Assembly: GCF_027912835.1 (NCBI RefSeq)
Contig: NZ_CP115768.1
Span: forward strand, 2,021,501-2,085,500
Direction: 5' to 3'
Length of the DNA: 64,000 nt
Origin: Paracoccus sediminicola
GTDB taxonomy: Bacteria > Pseudomonadota > Alphaproteobacteria > Rhodobacterales > Rhodobacteraceae
The notes under the pieces were generated by a model. That model saw only the letters and a program-made list of their open reading frames with translations, searched no databases and was not told the DNA's origin. Positions 8,319 to 17,536 of the stretch are shown piece by piece. A program made the translations under genes and the position numbers. How positions within the stretch are numbered: position 1 is the first letter of the stretch; each line of letters starts with the position of its first letter.

Positions 8319-9149
8319 AAACGCGATCTGGCGGCCGGTCTGCGAGAGCGGCTTGCCCGTCTCATGCGCGACCATAACGAGAGCCAATCAGGCCTCGCGC
8401 GCGCGCTTGGCGTGGACCGGTCGACCATCTCGCAGCTTCTGACCGATGAGGGCGGGCGGATGCCGGGCGCGCATCTGATCGCTCTCGCCGCGCAGCATTT
8501 CGGCGTCAGCGCGGACTGGCTCCTCGGGCTCTCGGCGCATCGGGAAATGGCCAGCGATCTGGTGAATGCCTCGATGCAGATGACCGCCGCGACGCGGGCG
8601 CTGATCGACAATCAGGTCTATGAATGGCACCGGCAAGCGACGGGTTACAAGATCCGCCATGTGCCGACCGGATTTCCCGATGTCCTGAAGTCACATGGGT
8701 TTCTGCGCTGGGAATATGATCGCCATCGCAACCGCAGCACCAGCCAAGCCATCGAGGATTCCGAACGGCGGCTGGAACTCATCAAAGCTGCCGCATCGGA
8801 CCTTGAAATAGCCATGCCCCGGCAGGAGCTAGAAATGATCGCGCGGGCCGAGGGGATCTATCGGGACGTGCCCGAAAACCTGCGCCGTGAGCAGCTCGAT
8901 CATCTCTCGCAGGTCACCGAGCAGCTTTATCCGGCGCTGCGATTGTATCTCTTCGATGCCAGGACGCTGTTTTCCACCCCGCTGACCGTGTTCGGTCCGC
9001 TGATGGCGGCGGTTTACATCGGACAGAGCTATCTGGTCTTCCGAGATCGCGAGAGGGTTGCGCGGTTGTCCAGCCATTTCGATGAGCTGGTCCGGCAGGC
9101 CGAGTCCGGCAGCCGCGATCTGCCGCGAATTATCGGCAGAATGGGCTGA
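8301..9149 (+). CDS. XRE-family transcriptional regulator
   Basis: This 282-residue protein has an N-terminal Cro/CI-type helix-turn-helix at about residues 12-75, with QSGLARALGVDRSTISQLL as the DNA-reading part and HLIALAAQHFGVSADWLLGL closing the domain. The remaining ~200 residues are not a recognisable sensor. They include a hydrophobic helical stretch near TPLTVFGPLMAAVYIGQSYLVF, which may be a dimerisation or ligand core. The palindromic repeat around the start codon points to autoregulation. No obvious target operon is adjacent: downstream lies a secreted repeat protein about 117 bp away, which could be controlled but could equally be independent. Confidence 0.8.
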   Translation: MSDIIDKRDLAAGLRERLARLMRDHNESQSGLARALGVDRSTISQLLTDEGGRMPGAHLIALAAQHFGVSADWLLGLSAHREMASDLVNASMQMTAATRALIDNQVYEWHRQATGYKIRHVPTGFPDVLKSHGFLRWEYDRHRNRSTSQAIEDSERRLELIKAAASDLEIAMPRQELEMIARAEGIYRDVPENLRREQLDHLSQVTEQLYPALRLYLFDARTLFSTPLTVFGPLMAAVYIGQSYLVFRDRERVARLSSHFDELVRQAESGSRDLPRIIGRMG

Positions 9150-9266
9150 ATACGGACTTATCCCGGGCCGACTCGGCGGTTAAACGCCGACCGGTATTTA
9201 CAAATCGTGCACGCTCTGAACGGATAACGAAACCGCCCCGAGCCAAATTGTTAAAAGGTTTCCTTG

Positions 9267-10892
9267 ATGAACTTCCGTTGTCTTTTCAGTTCTGTCCCGA
9301 TGGTCCTCATCGCCTCCACCGCCCTCAGCCAGGACGTCGCCGATGAAAACCTGCGCCCTTTCATCGAGGCGCTTCCCGAGCAACGGGACGGGCTCACAAG
9401 GCAGCAGATCCCGCCGAGCGACGGGAGCAATCGTCTTACAGTGCTGTATACCGACGACGATGCGCTTCGCCGTGCCAGTGTGGCGCTGTCCTTGCCCAGT
9501 CACTTTACAACCGCACCGGAAGCCACGGCGAATAGCGTGATTTCCGAAAGCCTCGATATGTTCACCGAAGATTATCGCGAGCCCGAATCCGCGGAGTTCG
9601 AGACGCCCGGCGGCACGCCGCTTAGCTGCCGCAGCGGCCGGATCGAGGGCGCCCGTGCCGCCACGATGTGTTTTGCTGAAATATCCGGACGCATTCTTCA
9701 ACTGGATACGACAACTCAGATCGACCCGAATGGGAACGGCATCGACGAGGATGTGCTGGATGCGGCCTTTTCCTTCTCGTCCGAGGTCACGGACCTTCTC
9801 GCCCCTGTGGCTCAGACCAATGTCGCGACGGACACGGCTCCGCCTGCGGCAGAGACAGATGGTCGGGCTGACGATCCGCCGAATATCGTGCAAGGCATCG
9901 TCACCAACGCATTCAGCGCCGCGTTCCCGATGCGGGTCGAGGATCTGACGCAGTTGGGATTGAAAACAAATCCGGCAGAGGGCACGGTTTCCGCAGAATA
10001 CGGCAATGACGATGATACACGTAATGTGAGGATCTTGCTGTTCCCCCTGTCAGAGGACGGAATAGCCGGCACGCTGGAACGGTCGCTTGCCTCTTACGGC
10101 TCCAATCAAGACATTCTGGCGCCGCCGACTTCACTGACCTCTCCCGAGGGCATCCCGATGGATTGCTTCGTCACGCGCAGCGGTGAGCTGGGTTATAATA
10201 TCTGCGTCGCCGAGATCCGCGGTCGGGGTGTCAGGGCGCAGATGGGCGCGGTGGTCGATCCTCAGGCCGAGGCACTGCCCGAAGATATCTCGGACCGCGA
10301 CCGCGAGCTTGCCGGTGTGTTCATGGACAAGCTTCAAGCGGCACCCGACCAGCCATCCGAACTGGTTGAGGACATTCCTCTCGACCAGATCGCGGAGGCC
10401 GTGCGCAAGTCCCAGCCGTCGCAGGGCGGTCAGCCCGTCGCGCCACAGGACACTCCCTTCGCCAGGGCGCTGCCAAAGAGCATTGATGGGCGGAACCGGA
10501 AGGAGATCACTGTCAGGGGCCCCCGTGAGACCTATGTCGCGACCTATGAGGACGACAGCGCCGTGCAAACGCGGGTTACCCTCTTCGCGGATCATGGCGA
10601 CGACCCGGCGGAGCTTCGCGAGCTTCAGAAGGAACTCTTGGGAAAGATGGTCGGCGAGCTGCGCGATGTCGAGGTGACCAGCCCGGAAGGCCTCGCGATG
10701 CAGTGCTTTCATTCCGTGGAAGAAGCGAGCATGACCCATAGCATCTGCACGGCCAGTCTCGATGCGGGAATCGTCGAGGTTCAGGCACCTGCGCGCGTCG
10801 GCGGCCAATCGGATGTCGGCTATGACGATGCTATCGGCTGGGCAGAGGAACACGCCGGCAAGCTGATCGATGCGCTTGCGACCCAGCCCTGA
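9267..10892 (+). CDS. Exported protein of three tandem repeats with paired cysteines
   Basis: A 541-residue protein of unknown function. The ATG at 9267 is preferred over the adjacent in-frame TTG because AAAAGG lies 8 nt upstream. Residues 1-22 form a signal peptide ending ALSQ-DVA. The mature part holds three diverged copies of one module, each ending in a similar block: GTPLSC with MCFAEISGR, GIPMDC with ICVAEIRGR, and GLAMQC with ICTASL. The cysteine pairs are 121/135, 300/313 and 480/494, so the period is about 180 residues, and each pair could form a periplasmic disulfide. Acidic Pro/Ala-rich linkers join the modules. I recognise no catalytic motif. A strong hairpin closes the gene. Confidence 0.75.
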   Translation: MNFRCLFSSVPMVLIASTALSQDVADENLRPFIEALPEQRDGLTRQQIPPSDGSNRLTVLYTDDDALRRASVALSLPSHFTTAPEATANSVISESLDMFTEDYREPESAEFETPGGTPLSCRSGRIEGARAATMCFAEISGRILQLDTTTQIDPNGNGIDEDVLDAAFSFSSEVTDLLAPVAQTNVATDTAPPAAETDGRADDPPNIVQGIVTNAFSAAFPMRVEDLTQLGLKTNPAEGTVSAEYGNDDDTRNVRILLFPLSEDGIAGTLERSLASYGSNQDILAPPTSLTSPEGIPMDCFVTRSGELGYNICVAEIRGRGVRAQMGAVVDPQAEALPEDISDRDRELAGVFMDKLQAAPDQPSELVEDIPLDQIAEAVRKSQPSQGGQPVAPQDTPFARALPKSIDGRNRKEITVRGPRETYVATYEDDSAVQTRVTLFADHGDDPAELRELQKELLGKMVGELRDVEVTSPEGLAMQCFHSVEEASMTHSICTASLDAGIVEVQAPARVGGQSDVGYDDAIGWAEEHAGKLIDALATQP

Positions 10893-10908
10893 CGCCGGTC
10901 GCCAAACG

Positions 10909-10938
10909 AAAAAGGCCGGGCAGCGATGCCCGGCCTTT
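10909..10938. terminator. Bidirectional terminator between the triple-repeat gene and icd
   Basis: A 12-bp stem (AAAGGCCGGGCA / TGCCCGGCCTTT) with a GCGA loop has A-rich and T-rich flanks. It lies between two converging genes and can serve both. Confidence 0.85.
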
Positions 10939-10955
10939 CGTCATTCAGGGGCGTC

Positions 10956-12167
10956 TCAGCTGAGCGCCTTGTTCAGATATTCGTCGACTTTCTCAAGGAA
11001 GCCCATCGTCGACAGCCATTTCTGATCCGGCCCGACCAGCAAAGCGAGGTCCTTGGTCATGTACCCATCCTCGACGGCGCGGACGGTCACCTTTTCCAGC
11101 GTCTCGGCAAAGGTCATCAGCTGCTCGTTCTCGTCCAGCTTGGCGCGGTGCTTGAGGCCCCCGGTCCACGCATAGATCGAGGCGATGGAGTTGGTCGAGG
11201 TTTCGTTGCCCTTCTGATGCTCGCGATAGTGGCGGGTCACCGTGCCATGCGCCGCCTCGGCCTCGACCGTCTTGCCGTCCGGCGTCATCAGCACCGAAGT
11301 CATCAGGCCCAGCGAACCGAAGCCCTGCGCGACAGTGTCGGACTGCACGTCGCCGTCATAGTTCTTGCAGGCCCAGACATAGCCGCCATTCCATTTCAGC
11401 GAGGCCGCGACCATATCGTCGATCAGCCGGTGCTCATAGGTGATGTCGGCCTTCTTGAAGTCCTCGGCAAACTCGGCGTCGAACACCTCCTGGAAGATAT
11501 CCTTGAAGCGCCCATCATAGGCTTTCATGATCGTGTTCTTGGTCGACAGATAAAGCGGCCATTTGCGCTGCAGCGCGTAGTTCATCGAGGCGCGGGCGAA
11601 GTCGCGGATCGAGTCGTCCAGGTTATACATCGCCATGGTCACGCCAGAGCCGGGCGCCTGGAACACCTCTTTCTCGATGGTCTCGCCATCTTCGCCGACG
11701 AATTTGATGGTCAGCTTGCCCTTGCCGGGGAACTTGAAATCGGTCGCGCGATACTGGTCGCCAAAAGCGTGACGGCCGACGACGATCGGACGGGTCCAGT
11801 GCGGCACGAGACGCGGCACGTTCTTGCAGATGATCGGCTCGCGGAAGATGACCCCGCCCAGAATGTTGCGGATCGTCCCGTTGGGCGAGCGCCACATCTT
11901 CTTAAGACCGAACTCCTCGACGCGGGCCTCGTCCGGGGTAATGGTCGCGCATTTCACGCCGACGCCGTATTCCTTGATCGCGTTTGCCGCGTCCACGGTG
12001 ATCTGGTCGTCGGTGCGATCACGCTCCTCGATGCCCAGATCGTAATATTTCAGATCGATGTCGAGATAGGGCAGGATCAGCTTTTGCTTGATGAAATCCC
12101 AGATGATCCGGGTCATCTCGTCGCCGTCAAGCTCGACGACGGGGTTGGCTACCTTGATCTTCGACAT
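10956..12167 (-). CDS. icd: NADP-dependent isocitrate dehydrogenase
   Basis: This TCA-cycle enzyme oxidatively decarboxylates isocitrate to 2-oxoglutarate with NADP. The start chosen gives [23 protein letters not shown] and 403 residues, the length of the eukaryote-like dimeric IDH class common in alphaproteobacteria and unlike the ~416-residue E. coli type. Substrate-site sequences include [12 protein letters not shown] and the Arg in [15 protein letters not shown]. The metal-ligand region is [28 protein letters not shown]. The coenzyme region is [17 protein letters not shown]. In-frame residues upstream of the chosen ATG lack family similarity. It is divergent from an SGNH hydrolase gene. 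Confidence 0.97.
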   Translation of the reverse strand: MSKIKVANPVVELDGDEMTRIIWDFIKQKLILPYLDIDLKYYDLGIEERDRTDDQITVDAANAIKEYGVGVKCATITPDEARVEEFGLKKMWRSPNGTIRNILGGVIFREPIICKNVPRLVPHWTRPIVVGRHAFGDQYRATDFKFPGKGKLTIKFVGEDGETIEKEVFQAPGSGVTMAMYNLDDSIRDFARASMNYALQRKWPLYLSTKNTIMKAYDGRFKDIFQEVFDAEFAEDFKKADITYEHRLIDDMVAASLKWNGGYVWACKNYDGDVQSDTVAQGFGSLGLMTSVLMTPDGKTVEAEAAHGTVTRHYREHQKGNETSTNSIASIYAWTGGLKHRAKLDENEQLMTFAETLEKVTVRAVEDGYMTKDLALLVGPDQKWLSTMGFLEKVDEYLNKALS

Positions 12168-12360
12168 GAGGCATCCCTTCGGTTGGATTTGACTTTTGCG
12201 GCGGTATAACGAGTCTCGCTGCGGAAAGGAAGGCGGTATGCCTTTGTATGCAGCGCCAGCGAGTGCCTTGCGCCGCTGAGTGGTTTCATCCCATAGTCGT
12301 CCTTCTGCCGCCCGGCATCGGTCCGGGCGATCATCTCGATCATTGAGGAGGAGCGTGATC

Positions 12361-13170
12361 ATGGGAAGGTTTCATCGACATATTCTGTGGGCCATCGCCG
12401 CGTCGGCAGTGATTTCTAGCCAGGCCGTAGCCCAAGACACCACGGAGGAAAGCGCGGCTGCATCGGCACAGGCGGACAGCGAGCCAACCCAGATCCTGTT
12501 TCTGGGCAACAGCTATTTCTATTATAACGACAGCCTCCATAACCACACGCGCCGGATGGCGATCGAGGGGACCGGCATCCCGGAAGACGATCTGGATTAT
12601 CGGTCTATCACCATCTCAGGCGGGTCGCTCGATATGCATCCGATCGATCACTATCTGACACCGGGTGCCATTGGTTATGATGCGCCCTTCGACATCGTTG
12701 TCCTGCAAGGCCATAGCGCCTCAGCGCAGAGTGAAGAACGCTCGACGCGGTTCCGGGACGCCGTCCGCGTGATGGATGAAAAAATCAAGGCATCCGGCGC
12801 CGAGACGATGCTCTATATGACGCATAGCTATGCGGAGGGTCACGGCAGCTATTCAGAAGACGGCACCGAGAAGCTGGATCAGCTTTACACCGAAATGGGC
12901 AAGGAAATCGGCGCCACCGTGATCCCGGTGGGTCTCGCCTTTGCCGAAGCGCGCAGCCAGCTGCCCGAAATCGAACTCCAGCAGGATTTCGACAGCAGCC
13001 ATCCGACGCTCGCTGGCACCTATCTTGCCTCGGCTGTGGTTTATGCGACCATCTACGGAGAATCTCCGGCAGAGCTGAGCTATGACTACTTCGGCCGCCT
13101 GCCTGCCGATCAGGCCGAAAATCTTCGGCGCATCGCGCAGGAAACCGTCGAGGCCTATCAGTCCCGCTAA
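12361..13170 (+). CDS. Exported SGNH/GDSL-type hydrolase
   Basis: The 269-residue product has a signal peptide ([25 protein letters not shown]), so it is periplasmic or secreted. The mature N-terminus has [13 protein letters not shown], the block I position of SGNH hydrolases with GNS in place of GDS. Block V is [12 protein letters not shown], supplying the catalytic Asp and His. Such enzymes are esterases, lipases or carbohydrate deacetylases; the substrate is unknown. GAGGAGGAG lies about 7-15 nt before the ATG and supports this start. A GTG two codons upstream is also possible. The gene is divergent from icd and shares its promoter region. Confidence 0.78.
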   Translation: MGRFHRHILWAIAASAVISSQAVAQDTTEESAAASAQADSEPTQILFLGNSYFYYNDSLHNHTRRMAIEGTGIPEDDLDYRSITISGGSLDMHPIDHYLTPGAIGYDAPFDIVVLQGHSASAQSEERSTRFRDAVRVMDEKIKASGAETMLYMTHSYAEGHGSYSEDGTEKLDQLYTEMGKEIGATVIPVGLAFAEARSQLPEIELQQDFDSSHPTLAGTYLASAVVYATIYGESPAELSYDYFGRLPADQAENLRRIAQETVEAYQSR

Positions 13171-13217
13171 GCCAGCCCAACGCTCGCGGCACAGGGTCGC
13201 GGGCGTTTGCGGCGGCT

Positions 13218-14345
13218 TCAGCCGTAGAAGAAGGCCTTGACCTCGGGTTCCAGCGCGGACCAGACCTGCGGCAGGCCCCGCGCGATCCGTTCACCGACGC
13301 GGCTGACCAGATCGTCATAGCTGACATCGTATTCCCGCCAGCCCGCGCCACCCGCGCGCAGATTCTGGACCAGAGGCTGGGTGCGGTCCAGGGACTTCGC
13401 AAAGACCGCGTCTGGAGTCTCATTCGCCTCGAATTCCTGCCAGAGCGCCAGGAAATCCGCGCCCTGCTGCTCGGGCAGCAGGCCGAAGATGCGGCGCGCG
13501 GCTGCGGCCTCTGCCATCTGGATCTCTGGGGAGCCGTGGGCCGTTCCGGCGGCGGAATGCAGCGGGACGTCGCCCACGTCGATTTCCACCAGATCATGCA
13601 GGAGCAGCATGCGGATGGTACGGCCGATATTGACACCCGGTGTGGCATGCCGACCGAGGATCAGCGCATAGAGCGCCAGATGCCAGCTATGCTCGGCGCT
13701 GTTCTCCCGGCGCGAGAGGTCAATCAGCGTATTGGCGCGGCAGACCGTTTTCAGCGCATCGGCCTCGGCCAGAAAGCGCAGCCTCCGGCCCAGATCGCCG
13801 CCCGGACGCCCCCCATCCAGCGCAGTCCGCGCCGCCGCCAGGATCTCGGGCCACTCCGTGGCAAAGCGGGCCACCCGGCCCTGCTGCATCATGCTGCGCG
13901 CGATTTCGACATGCTCGGGCAATGGTTGCGGTGCCATCACGACCTGCGCCAGCGGCTGCACATGATCCATCCGCTTGGCGAAGGCCGCATCCCGCGTCGC
14001 GCCGCCCTCGAATTCGCGCCATAGCTCGATGAACGCGGCCCCGTCCGGCAGGATGCCGAAGATCCGGTCCGCCGCTGCTGTCTCGGCGGCAGCAAGAGCG
14101 GCGGCATCATGCGCGAGATAGACCGGCTGGTCGCCTGCATCGATCTCGACCAGATCATGTATCAGGATCATGCGGATCGCGCGGTCGGACGCGCCAAAAA
14201 CCATCGCGAACAGCGCGACATGCCAGCTGTGCTCGGCCGTGTTCTCACGGCGCGACAGGTCCATCAGCACATTTGCGCGGCGAATGGATTTCAGCCGGTC
14301 TGCCTCGGCCAGAAATGCCAATTCCGCCACCAGTCGACTGTCCAT
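13218..14345 (-). CDS. Tandem HD-domain phosphohydrolase (two YfbR-like domains)
   Basis: A 375-residue protein made of two homologous HD domains (HD_3, YfbR/HDDC2-like) in one chain. Copy 1 has RRENTAEHSWHVALFAM and MILIHDLVEIDAGD (His39, His63, Asp64). Copy 2 has RRENSAEHSWHLALYAL and MLLLHDLVEIDVGD (His219, His250, Asp251). Both copies keep the metal ligands, and copy 2 realigns from FLAEADALKTVCRANTLIDLSRREN. Single-domain relatives of about 190 residues are 5'-deoxynucleotidases acting on dNMPs; activity on nucleotides is inferred here. An in-frame ATG 36 nt upstream is an alternative start. The chosen start matches where domain homology begins and has a purine-rich stretch before it. 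Confidence 0.82.
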   Translation of the reverse strand: MDSRLVAELAFLAEADRLKSIRRANVLMDLSRRENTAEHSWHVALFAMVFGASDRAIRMILIHDLVEIDAGDQPVYLAHDAAALAAAETAAADRIFGILPDGAAFIELWREFEGGATRDAAFAKRMDHVQPLAQVVMAPQPLPEHVEIARSMMQQGRVARFATEWPEILAAARTALDGGRPGGDLGRRLRFLAEADALKTVCRANTLIDLSRRENSAEHSWHLALYALILGRHATPGVNIGRTIRMLLLHDLVEIDVGDVPLHSAAGTAHGSPEIQMAEAAAARRIFGLLPEQQGADFLALWQEFEANETPDAVFAKSLDRTQPLVQNLRAGGAGWREYDVSYDDLVSRVGERIARGLPQVWSALEPEVKAFFYG

Positions 14346-14443
14346 TGCCCGTGCCCCTGCCCTGAATCCTCGGTTCGCCATCTATTGCCAGAGATGCCCG
14401 CAGGCACGAAAGCGGAAAATCCCGGATGCTCGGAATGCGCGAA

Positions 14444-14461
14444 GGGGGCGTCGCCGCCCCC
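14444..14461 (-). terminator. GC-rich hairpin after the PepSY-like gene
   Basis: GGGGGCG-TCGC-CGCCCCC forms a 7-bp stem about 30 nt past the stop codon of the PepSY-like gene on the minus strand. The T-run is poor, so it is only a probable terminator. The sequence beside it (CCCCCGGATACTTTTC) resembles one arm of the repeat at 18939-19004. Confidence 0.4.
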
Positions 14462-14492
14462 CCGGATACTTTTCAATGTCTGAGGCGCGCAG

Positions 14493-14993
14493 TTACTGCG
14501 CCGTGCTGCCGCTGTCGGACAGGCTGGCATCCGCGCCATCGTCTGCGCCCGATGCCGGCTCGTCGCCGACACTCGCACCCGGCTCATCGGCGCCGCCCTG
14601 GCTGTCATCGAGGCTCGGTGCGCCGCTGTCTGCGGACGCGCCGTCGGCATCAGCGGCACCACCCGAAGCCTCATCGCCGCCGGTCGTTTCTGCCGCATCC
14701 GCATCGGCATCGGCGGTTGCCCCCGCGTCGCCCGCAGAAGCACCAGCATTCGCGGCTGTGGCCGAGCGCACGGCGCCGGTTTCGCGATCATAGATCACGT
14801 TGACCGCCTGACCCTCGCTGCTGACAGCGGTGGTCGAGATAACGTCGTCATCCTCGGCCACGATCTGAACATCGCTGTAGCCCTGCCCTTCCAGCGACGA
14901 GATCACCTGCTCGGAGGTGATCTGCGCGACAGAGGGAAGGGCGAACAGCGCAAAAGCCGCAGCAATGGAAGTGGTCTTGATGGTGGTTTTCAT
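14493..14993 (-). CDS. Small exported PepSY-like protein with acidic disordered tail
   Basis: A 166-residue protein. The ATG at 14993 is preferred because GGAGGA lies 6 nt upstream and the signal peptide MKTTIKTTSIAAAFALFALPSVAQ follows directly. Residues 25-75 (ITSEQVISSLEGQGYSDVQI and then VIYDRETGAV) resemble a PepSY fold: an alpha segment followed by strands with a D-x-x-T-G turn. The last ~90 residues are low complexity, rich in Ala, Asp, Gly, Glu and Ser, very acidic and presumably disordered. Function is unknown; PepSY-type domains are often linked to envelope proteases. It may be one of a group of very acidic exported proteins in this window. Confidence 0.7.
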   Translation of the reverse strand: MKTTIKTTSIAAAFALFALPSVAQITSEQVISSLEGQGYSDVQIVAEDDDVISTTAVSSEGQAVNVIYDRETGAVRSATAANAGASAGDAGATADADADAAETTGGDEASGGAADADGASADSGAPSLDDSQGGADEPGASVGDEPASGADDGADASLSDSGSTAQ

Positions 14994-15166
14994 CGTCGTC
15001 CTCCGTTTTCCGGTGCGGGCAGGAGGCCCGACCGGTCTTGGCAAGGGCGAGAAAACGGTTCCGCGCCGGGGCTCTCAAGCGAAATTACCCGGCTGGCGAT
15101 CGCTGGGCATATTTCAGCCCGCAAAGGGGTCCGCCGGCGGCGAAGAACCGCGCGGCGGCGATCACA

Positions 15167-15826
15167 TCAGCGCGTGCTCTCGGTCAGGCGGCGGCGTACA
15201 TAACCCTGAACCGTGTCGATCATCGGCGCCATGTGCTGTTCATCGTCGCGGAAGAAGTGATCCGCGCCCTCGATCTGCTCATGGGTGATGGTGATGCCCT
15301 TCTGCTCGCGCAGCTTGGCAACGAGCCCGTCCGTATCCTTCGGCGGCGCCACGCGGTCCGAGCTGCCGTTGATGATAAGCCCCGAGGCAGGACAAGGCGC
15401 CAGAAAGCTGAAATCATACATATTGGCGGGCGGCGACACCGAGATGAAACCGGTGATCTCGGGGCGGCGCATCAGCAGCTGCATCCCGATCCAGGCGCCA
15501 AAGCTGAAGCCCGCCACCCAGCAATGCTTCGAATTCGGGTTCATCGCCTGGAGATAATCCAGCGCAGCGGCTGCATCCGACAGCTCGCCCACGCCCTGAT
15601 CGAATTCACCCTGAGACCGGCCCACGCCACGGAAGTTGAACCGCATCACCGTGAAGCCGATCTTGTGAAAGGCATAGTGCAGGTTATAGACGACGCGGTT
15701 ATTCATTGTCCCGCCATATTGCGGATGCGGATGCAGGATAATGGCGATCGGCGCATCCGGGATCGGCTGCGGATGGTAACGGCCTTCCAGTCGCCCGTCC
15801 GGGCCGGCAAAAATCAGTTCGGGCAT
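15167..15826 (-). CDS. Alpha/beta hydrolase
   Basis: A 219-residue cytoplasmic alpha/beta hydrolase. It starts MPELIFAGPDGRLEGRYH, has the oxyanion-region HPHPQYGGTMNNRVV, and carries the nucleophile elbow GFSFGAW (Ser as nucleophile). The catalytic acid is probably the Asp in GSSDRVAPP and the His is in GADHFF. This set is typical of a bacterial family often annotated as dienelactone-hydrolase-like or YpfH/CocE-like; no natural substrate can be named. It is divergent from iscR. A related hydrolase gene accompanies isc/suf genes in some Rhodobacterales, which would make a link to the regulator plausible but unproven. Confidence 0.8.
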   Translation of the reverse strand: MPELIFAGPDGRLEGRYHPQPIPDAPIAIILHPHPQYGGTMNNRVVYNLHYAFHKIGFTVMRFNFRGVGRSQGEFDQGVGELSDAAAALDYLQAMNPNSKHCWVAGFSFGAWIGMQLLMRRPEITGFISVSPPANMYDFSFLAPCPASGLIINGSSDRVAPPKDTDGLVAKLREQKGITITHEQIEGADHFFRDDEQHMAPMIDTVQGYVRRRLTESTR

Positions 15827-16001
15827 CGGGGTCCTTTGCGAAACAGGTTTCTTGACGCAAGCAGGGCCGGCATCTATTTCCTGACCCCGAAGATGTGGGC
15901 CGGGACCGGCCTGCGCAAGGGCAGCCAGTGCAGGCCGGGTTAGCCCAAGCCTTGTGCCTTCGTCAATATTTCACGCAGGGTCGAAACCGAGGAGTTGGCG
16001 C

Positions 16002-16466
16002 ATGAAACTATCCACCAAGGGTCGCTACGGGATGACCGCGCTTGTCGATCTGGCGCTACAACCTCCCGGCGCACTGACCTCTCTGGCGGATATTTCCGAG
16101 CGTCAGGACATCTCGCTGCCCTATCTCGAACAGCTCTTCGTGCGGCTGCGGCGGGCCGGGCTGGTGGAATCGGCGCGCGGGCCGGGCGGCGGTTACAAAT
16201 TGTCCCGCCCGGCGACCGAGATCCGCGTGTCGGAAGTGCTCTCGGCGGTGGATGAAACCGTAAGCGCGCTGCATGTGGGCGCGGGCGCGTCGGGCGGGAT
16301 CTCGGGATCACGGGCGCAGACGCTCTCGAACCGGCTGTGGCAGAGCCTCTCGGCCCATGTCTATGTGTTCCTGCACAACGCAACCCTGTCCGATGTGGCC
16401 CATAACCAGCTGCTGCCCTGCCCTGCCGTGCCCGATATTCTGGCCGTGGTGGACGATAAATCCTGA
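16002..16466 (+). CDS. iscR: Rrf2-family regulator IscR, atypical (no cysteine triad)
   Basis: A 154-residue winged-helix regulator. The start at 16002 gives the invariant MKLSTKGRYGMTALVDLA and has GAGGAG 7-12 nt upstream. The recognition helix region is QDISLPYLEQLFVRLRRAGLVESARGPGGGY. In typical IscR three cysteines near positions 92-104 bind a [2Fe-2S] cluster. Here that stretch is HVGAGASGGISGSRAQTL with no cysteine, and the only Cys in the protein is Cys140 in LLPCPAV. IscR of Rhodobacter sphaeroides is known to be an iron-sulfur protein with a single cysteine, so this is probably the same lineage variant. No isc or suf genes follow; fpr is next. Confidence 0.88.
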   Translation: MKLSTKGRYGMTALVDLALQPPGALTSLADISERQDISLPYLEQLFVRLRRAGLVESARGPGGGYKLSRPATEIRVSEVLSAVDETVSALHVGAGASGGISGSRAQTLSNRLWQSLSAHVYVFLHNATLSDVAHNQLLPCPAVPDILAVVDDKS

Positions 16467-16693
16467 TCGCCGCAGCCTCGTAGCAAGGCGACCGCTTGGA
16501 AACGCCGCTTCGGGAAGTCTTTCCTGCGAAATACAGCGTTGGCCTCAAAATTTCCTTATCACGGCCTTAGCCCTGACAAGTTCGCGGAAAATGTTCTACA
16601 TAACAGGCCGACTCGCCCCGTGCGCCCGCTTTTCGACTGGCCACGGGCTGTAAACACGCGCCAGTTTGGCCTAGAGAACACGCAGGATCGACG

Positions 16694-17536
16694 ATGACTT
16701 TGGATATTGCAGTGAACGACGCCGCCCCGAACCGCGAAAAGCCGACCCTGCCGGACGCGCAGACCGTCACCGCGGTGAAGCACTGGACTGACAGCCTGTT
16801 CTCGTTCCGCGTGACGCGGCCGGCCTCGTTGCGCTTCCGCTCGGGCGAGTTTGTGATGATCGGGCTGCCCGGCGACAACGGCAAGCCGATCCTGCGCGCC
16901 TATTCCATCGCTTCGCCGAATTGGGATGACGAGCTGGAATTCTACTCCATCAAGGTGCCGGACGGGCCGCTGACCTCGAAGCTTCAGCACATCAAGGAGG
17001 GCGATCAGATCATTCTGCGCCCGAAACCCGTCGGCACGCTGGTGCTCGATGCGCTGCTGCCCGGAAAGCGGCTGTGGTTCCTGGCCACCGGCACCGGGCT
17101 TGCGCCCTTCGCGTCGCTGATGCGCGACCCGGAGAGCTATGAGCGTTTCGATCAGGTGGTGATGATGCATACCTGCCGCACCGCGGATGAGCTGAACTAT
17201 GGCCGCGAGCTTGTTCAGAAGCTGCGCGAAGACCCGCTGCTGGCCGAGATGTATGGCGAAGATTTCCACAAGCGCCTGCTCTATTACCCGACGACCACCC
17301 GCGAGGACTCCGAGCGGATGGGCCGCATCACCGACAACCTCAGCTCTGGCAAGGTGTTCGAAGATCTGGGGCTGCCGCCGATCACCCCCGAAGAAGATCG
17401 CGCGATGATCTGCGGCAGTCTGGCTTTCAACGTGGATGTGAAGGCGGTTCTGGAGGGGTTCGGCCTGCGCGAAGGGGCGAATTCGGAACCGAAGGAATTC
17501 GTGGTGGAAAAAGCCTTTGTCGGCGACGGAATCTAA
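16694..17536 (+). CDS. fpr: Ferredoxin/flavodoxin-NADP reductase
   Basis: This 280-residue FAD enzyme exchanges electrons between NADPH and ferredoxin or flavodoxin. The FAD-binding motif is RAYSIASPNW (about 74-83). The NADP-binding region has FLATGTGLAPFASLMRDPE and the later motif ICGSLAFNVDVKAVLEG. The C-terminus EFVVEKAFVGDGI is the Fpr-type tail that lies near the flavin. A short extra N-terminal stretch before TVTAVKHWTDSLFSF makes it slightly longer than usual. In related bacteria fpr answers oxidative or iron stress. Its position about 230 bp after iscR suggests, without proving, iron-linked control. Confidence 0.94.
   Translation: MTLDIAVNDAAPNREKPTLPDAQTVTAVKHWTDSLFSFRVTRPASLRFRSGEFVMIGLPGDNGKPILRAYSIASPNWDDELEFYSIKVPDGPLTSKLQHIKEGDQIILRPKPVGTLVLDALLPGKRLWFLATGTGLAPFASLMRDPESYERFDQVVMMHTCRTADELNYGRELVQKLREDPLLAEMYGEDFHKRLLYYPTTTREDSERMGRITDNLSSGKVFEDLGLPPITPEEDRAMICGSLAFNVDVKAVLEGFGLREGANSEPKEFVVEKAFVGDGI

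Noticed and set aside
10926..12209. A 427-codon plus-strand ORF across icd
   Set aside because: It is the antisense of the well-supported icd gene; its translation has no recognisable motif.
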